Below are positions 60,367 to 64,000 of a stretch of DNA of 64,000 bases, in pieces; within the stretch, counting starts at the first letter, position 1; each line of letters starts with the position of its first letter. The stretch covers positions 1 through 64,000 of the forward strand of contig NZ_JAJIRT010000009.1 in assembly GCF_025717675.1 (NCBI RefSeq), in the 5' to 3' direction. The DNA is from Paucibacter sp. DJ2R-2. Lineage in GTDB: Bacteria; Pseudomonadota; Gammaproteobacteria; Burkholderiales; Burkholderiaceae_C. The notes beneath the pieces are model-generated. The model made no database searches. It saw nothing but the letters and a program-made list of their open reading frames with translations, and was not told the DNA's origin. A program made the position numbers and the translations under genes.

Positions 60367-60450
60367 GGCGGCTGGACGAGCTTCTGGAAAGGGGCCCGCA
60401 GTCTAGCCGAGCCAGGAAAACCCTCACCCCGCAAGGCCAGCAGGGGGGGC

Positions 60451-62973
60451 TCAGCTCACCTGCTTGAAGGCCATCACTGCCTGGTTGCGCAAGGTGCGCA
60501 GCAAGGCCAGCTCTTTCTCGCCAAGGTCGATGGCGCCGGCCCTGGCCTTGTCGGCGTAAATCATGGCGAAAGGCTGGCCCTTGAGCAGCATGGGCAGCAG
60601 CAGAAAGCTTGGCGCGGCCACCGGCCCCTGGTACCAGGTTGGCAAGCGCTCGGCGATATTGGCAGCCGAGGCGTCGGCAATCAAGGTGTCGGCGCCCTTG
60701 TGGCAGACCGCCGTGAACAGGTCCACCGCGCCGCCGCTGGGCAGGCGCAGCGGCACACGGAAGGCCGGCACCACGGCCTCCACTCCCTCGCCCAGGCCGA
60801 AGCGACCGGTCAGTTGTTCACTCTTGGGATCGCGCAGGCAGAACACCACGCGCCGGAAGCCGATGGCACGGTAGATGGTTTCCAGAATCATGCGCAGCAC
60901 TTCATTGAGCTTGAAGCTGTCCACCATGGCATTGGTGATGTCCTGGATGCCTGAAGCCATCATCTCCACCGCCTGCTCGCGCGTCAGCTGTTGGCCGCTG
61001 AGGCTGAGCGTGGGCTCCAGCACCTGGGTGGCTTGCAGCTGGTGTGGGCTCAAGGAATCGTCGGGCGCCGGCTGCAACGGCGCCAGCAAGCGGCGCGCCG
61101 GCGAGCCCTTGGGCAGGGCGATGCCCATGGCCTCGGCCATCTCGCTCAGGCGGGCACGGGCGCGGTCGGCCGCCTGGTCGAAATCGGCGGCGCTGACACC
61201 CAGGGCCCGGGCGTGCCGCTGGGCCATGGCGTGGACCCTGGCATGGGCTTGCTCCGGCTCGGTGTGCAGGATCACGTCGGCCACCGCATTGGCCGCATGG
61301 GCGAGCCAGCGCTGGCGTTCGGACGGTTTTTCGACCCAGCGCTGCGGCGGCTCCCCGCCGGGCCGGCGCATGCTTTCCTGCAAGCCATCGGGCAGGCCCC
61401 ATTGGCGGGCCACGCCCAGACCGAGCTGCTCATAGCTCATGCCCAGGACCTGGATGGAGGCGCTGGCCTCGCTCAGGGCCGGCAGCGGGCGTTCGCCGGC
61501 TTCGCTGGCTTCCGGCCTGAGCATGCGCCGGACCTGGCGTGCTTCTTCCGGGAAATAGAACTCGGTCAGCGAACGGCCCAGGTGATAGAACATGCCGGCC
61601 AGAAAGGCCTCTTCGCTTTCCGGGCTGTTGACACAGAGCTCGCGCGCCAGCGACGCGGCCATCAAGGAGCGCAGAAATTCCTCGCGCAAGGCCTGGGCAT
61701 GGGCCTTGTTTTCCATGCGCTCGAGCAGGATCAGGGACAGGGCCAGATTGCGGATGCCACCAAAGCCGATCAGGGCCACGGCGCGCGAGACCGTGCTGAT
61801 GCCGCCGCCTTGGGCGCCACCGCTGGTGTGGCGGAACTGCACGGTGTTGACCAGGCGCAGCAGCTTTTGCGTCAGCGCAACGTCTTTGAGAATCTCGTTG
61901 GACAGGCTGGTCAGGCTCTCATGCTCGGACTGCGTCAGGCGCTGGATGCGGCTGATGGCCTGGCTCATGGCCGGGAAGTCGCTTTTGATGCGCATGCGGC
62001 GCAGCAGGAATTCCAGGGCCGCGCCCTCGCCCTGGGCGGCGGCCGCTTCTGGCGCAGCCTCGGGGTGCAGCCAGTGCGCCAGGGCATCGTGCATGGCCTG
62101 GGCACTGGGCCAGCGCTGGGCCGGCTCGCGAGCCAGGCCACGCTGGACGATGGCGCGCAAGGCGTCGTCCACCTCGGGGCCCAGGCCCGGCGGCAAATGC
62201 AGCTCTTGCTCGCGCAGCCGGCGCACCGAGGCCCAGGGATCGGCATCGTGATTGAGGCGCTGGCCACTGAGCATCTCGGCCAGAAGGATGGCGGCGGCGA
62301 ACACATCCATGGCGGGAGACGGCGCTTCGCCACGCGCCGCCTCGGGGGACAGATAGGCGGGCGTGCCGACGATGCGCTGCGGCGCCTGGGCCTGCGCGCC
62401 CTTCTCCGGCGCGCTCAGGCGCCCGGCGATGCCGAAGTCCATCACGCGCGGCCGGCCCTTGGCGTCGATCAAGATGTTGCTCGGTTTGAGGTCCCGGTGC
62501 ACCACGCCGGCCTGGTGGGCCGCCTGCAGACCGTCGAGCAGGCCCAGGCTCAGCTCGACCGCCACACGGGCCGGCAAGGCGCCGCCACTGTCCACCTGAC
62601 GGCGCAAGCGGTCCGCCAAGGAGCCGCCGGCAACATATTCGAACACCAGATAGGCCTGGCCGTCCTGGATGTCGGCCTCAAACACCGGCACGATATTCGG
62701 GTGGTGGAGGCGGCTGACGGCGCGCGCCTCGTGCAGCCATTCGTCGACACTGCGGCCGTCGCTGGGCGGGTGCAAGACCTTCAGCGCCACCTCGCGGTCC
62801 AGGCGTGGATCATGGGCCAGCCAGACCGTGGCCTGCGCCCCCTCACCCAGGCGCTTGAGCAAATGGAAGCGGCCCAGCTGCGGCACATGCAGATCGCTCA
62901 GAGACGCGGGCATGGTGTAGGCACCCGAGTCGCCAGCGTCGGCGGCATCTTCAGCAGGGAGATCGGGCAGCAT
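60451..62973 (-). CDS. Ser/Thr protein kinase-HDOD-GAF fusion
   Basis: An 840-residue multidomain regulator. The kinase domain (about 30-300) has the Gly-rich loop LGEGAQATVWLA, the Lys in REVALKVLH, VVHRDLKPSNILI and MDFGIAG, so the kinase looks active. An HDOD domain follows (about 325-530, LTSLSNEILKDVALTQKLLR and FLAGMFYHLGRSL) and a GAF-like domain ends the protein (about 660-835, RMILETIYRAIGF). HDOD proteins often regulate c-di-GMP or motility pathways. ATG at 62973 is preferred to a TTG three codons earlier. Confidence 0.9.
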   Translation of the reverse strand: MLPDLPAEDAADAGDSGAYTMPASLSDLHVPQLGRFHLLKRLGEGAQATVWLAHDPRLDREVALKVLHPPSDGRSVDEWLHEARAVSRLHHPNIVPVFEADIQDGQAYLVFEYVAGGSLADRLRRQVDSGGALPARVAVELSLGLLDGLQAAHQAGVVHRDLKPSNILIDAKGRPRVMDFGIAGRLSAPEKGAQAQAPQRIVGTPAYLSPEAARGEAPSPAMDVFAAAILLAEMLSGQRLNHDADPWASVRRLREQELHLPPGLGPEVDDALRAIVQRGLAREPAQRWPSAQAMHDALAHWLHPEAAPEAAAAQGEGAALEFLLRRMRIKSDFPAMSQAISRIQRLTQSEHESLTSLSNEILKDVALTQKLLRLVNTVQFRHTSGGAQGGGISTVSRAVALIGFGGIRNLALSLILLERMENKAHAQALREEFLRSLMAASLARELCVNSPESEEAFLAGMFYHLGRSLTEFYFPEEARQVRRMLRPEASEAGERPLPALSEASASIQVLGMSYEQLGLGVARQWGLPDGLQESMRRPGGEPPQRWVEKPSERQRWLAHAANAVADVILHTEPEQAHARVHAMAQRHARALGVSAADFDQAADRARARLSEMAEAMGIALPKGSPARRLLAPLQPAPDDSLSPHQLQATQVLEPTLSLSGQQLTREQAVEMMASGIQDITNAMVDSFKLNEVLRMILETIYRAIGFRRVVFCLRDPKSEQLTGRFGLGEGVEAVVPAFRVPLRLPSGGAVDLFTAVCHKGADTLIADASAANIAERLPTWYQGPVAAPSFLLLPMLLKGQPFAMIYADKARAGAIDLGEKELALLRTLRNQAVMAFKQVS

Positions 62974-63057
62974 GGCGGGCAATTCGGGGTCCTCAGGCGA
63001 GCAGCGCAGAGACGCGGGTGGGCTATGGAGCGGACTTCATTTGCTGCACCACGGCGT

Positions 63058-64000
63058 TCAAGCACCACCGCCGGCTGCAGGCGGCGCATTGCCACCGGTC
63101 AAGCGCTTGCGCAAGGCTGACGCCCGGGGCCCCTCGCTCAAGGGCGGAGGCTGTTGGGCATCAAAGGTGGCCGGGGGCGGTGTCTCGGGGTTGAGGGCCA
63201 GCTTGATGTCCTGCAGCCCCAAGCCCAGGGCGCGGGCATAACGACGGGTGGCCGCCTCCACGCTGGGCTGGCGGCGCGCCTCGACCTGGGTCAGGGCATC
63301 GACCAGCTCATTGGCCAGGCTGCAGGTCAGACGCAGCAGGTCGGCGTCATTGTTGGGGTGGCGCACGGCCGCTTCAGGCGCCTGGCGACGGATCATGTGG
63401 ACCAGTTCCTCGCCCAGGCTCCAATGCTTGGCCACGGCCGCGCCCAGCGCCTCCAGATCGCAGCCCAGCACGGCATAGGCAGCGGCCTGCTCGCTCATGC
63501 CCTGGGGATGGGGCTGGTCCTCGGTGGGCTCAGGCGGCTGCATCAGCTGGCGGATCTGCTGGGCATCGTCCGGGAAGTGGTATTGCAGCAGCAGGCGGCC
63601 GAGGTTCTGCATCACCGTGATCAGGTAGACCACCTCGCCGTCATAGCCGGCCGGGCGCAGCACCTGGGCGATCTGGCCGGCGCGGTGCACGCGCTTCATC
63701 AGGCTGCGCAGCATGGTGGCCTGCAACTCGCTCAGCGGACCGGGCCAGGGCTTGAGTGCACGCGCCGCCTGCTGCACGCCGTCCAGACCCAGCATGGCGA
63801 TGGCGCGCTGCATATTGAGCACCGTGCCATCGACGGCCGCACCGCTTTGCTTCAAGGAATTGTTGACCCGGCGCAGCAGCTCCAGACTGAGCGCCATGTC
63901 CTGCAGCACCAAGGCCGACAAGGCGCTGGTGTGCTGGCGCTCCATGCTGGAGGACTGGGCGATGCGACTCAGCCCGGGGCTGCTGCTGGGCAGATGGCCG
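63058..64000 (-). CDS. HDOD-domain protein, paralogue of the neighbouring fusion, 5' end outside
   Basis: The frame is open to the window edge, so this is the C-terminal 313 residues of a larger protein. The visible part is an HDOD domain: QSSSMERQHTSALSALVLQD, ALSLELLRRVNN, AIAMLGLDGVQQAAR, and YLITVMQNLGRLLLQYHFPDD, aligning with the HDOD part of the gene at 60451 (for example VLQDMALSLELLRRVN with ILKDVALTQKLLRLVN). The tail after about residue 275 is Pro/Ala-rich. By homology the missing part may include another kinase domain. The Met at 63945 is internal, not a start. Confidence 0.82.
   Translation of the reverse strand, partial: GHLPSSSPGLSRIAQSSSMERQHTSALSALVLQDMALSLELLRRVNNSLKQSGAAVDGTVLNMQRAIAMLGLDGVQQAARALKPWPGPLSELQATMLRSLMKRVHRAGQIAQVLRPAGYDGEVVYLITVMQNLGRLLLQYHFPDDAQQIRQLMQPPEPTEDQPHPQGMSEQAAAYAVLGCDLEALGAAVAKHWSLGEELVHMIRRQAPEAAVRHPNNDADLLRLTCSLANELVDALTQVEARRQPSVEAATRRYARALGLGLQDIKLALNPETPPPATFDAQQPPPLSEGPRASALRKRLTGGNAPPAAGGGA

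Noticed and set aside
59038-60954. 638-residue open frame on the plus strand
   Set aside because: It lies opposite apbC and the kinase gene, is His/Gln/Gly-rich as expected of antisense frames in GC-rich DNA, and has no domain.

Overview
The window is high-GC DNA from a betaproteobacterium, most likely of the order Burkholderiales (Rubrivivax/Roseateles/Paucibacter-like lineages). The assignment rests on gene content and order: PEP-CTERM sorted exoproteins, a paaGIK-ABCDE phenylacetate cluster with a TetR regulator, an alaA-hom-thrC-moeA-moaD operon, TctABC-type carboxylate uptake with a Bug-type binding protein, and many short palindromic intergenic repeats. No rRNA, tRNA, CRISPR array, IS element or prophage was recognised. 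Genes are densely packed and many neighbours overlap by 1-8 bases.

Layout. 1-1642: end of a PEP-CTERM protein, a fluoride channel (crcB) and moaE. 1860-12729: an accessory-looking block that lies between moaE and moaD, which are normally adjacent. It holds an SPFH/SHOCT protein, a double-zinc-ribbon DUF4178 membrane protein, a DUF350 membrane protein, a PEP-CTERM protein, a membrane-embedded spermidine-synthase homologue, an FAD amine-oxidase-like protein, two paralogous small outer-membrane barrels flanking a questin-oxidase-like gene and soxR, and speD. 12745-18276 (minus strand): alaA-hom-thrC-moeA-moaD, with speD as the last gene of the same run. 18473-22456: Mth938-like protein, PrxQ/Bcp, a possible short leader RNA, PIN-PhoH ATPase, HAD phosphatase. 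22478-29084 (minus): PhnD-like binding protein, CoA ligase, TctC-TctB-TctA, ketopantoate-reductase-like protein. 29310-32982: M3 oligopeptidase, NlpC/P60 hydrolase, an unknown protein.

33032-44662: phenylacetate catabolism. paaG-paaI-paaK-paaA-paaB-paaC-paaD-paaE-tetR-(binding protein)-paaZ run leftward from a promoter with a 14-bp palindromic operator candidate at 43825; paaY lies divergently. PaaK makes phenylacetyl-CoA, PaaABCE epoxidises it, PaaG isomerises the epoxide to the oxepin, and PaaZ opens and oxidises the ring. The later beta-oxidation genes (paaF, paaH, paaJ) are not in the window.

44878-50064: signalling, a PAS/HisKA_2 sensor kinase overlapping a REC-PAS-PAS-GGDEF-EAL regulator, followed by a diiron/oxygen-sensor-like metallo-beta-lactamase-fold protein. 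50112-53373 (minus): PfkB-like kinase, DUF898 membrane protein and M48 peptidase as an overlapping trio. 53516-55838: moaA-mobA-GNAT. 55851-64000: YceI-like protein, Mpo1/DUF962 protein, chemoreceptor, Mrp/ApbC iron-sulfur carrier, and two adjacent paralogous HDOD proteins, the first a Ser/Thr kinase-HDOD-GAF fusion and the second cut by the window end.

The most interesting content is the polyamine-flavoured membrane block (1860-9012 plus speD). Its parts predict decarboxy-SAM production, aminopropyl transfer at or in the membrane, and a flavin oxidase, alongside SPFH/DUF4178/DUF350 membrane proteins of unknown role. Second is the SoxR operator sitting in a 19-bp promoter spacer of the questin-oxidase-like gene. 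All calls were made by reading the sequence and protein motifs; no database search was run.
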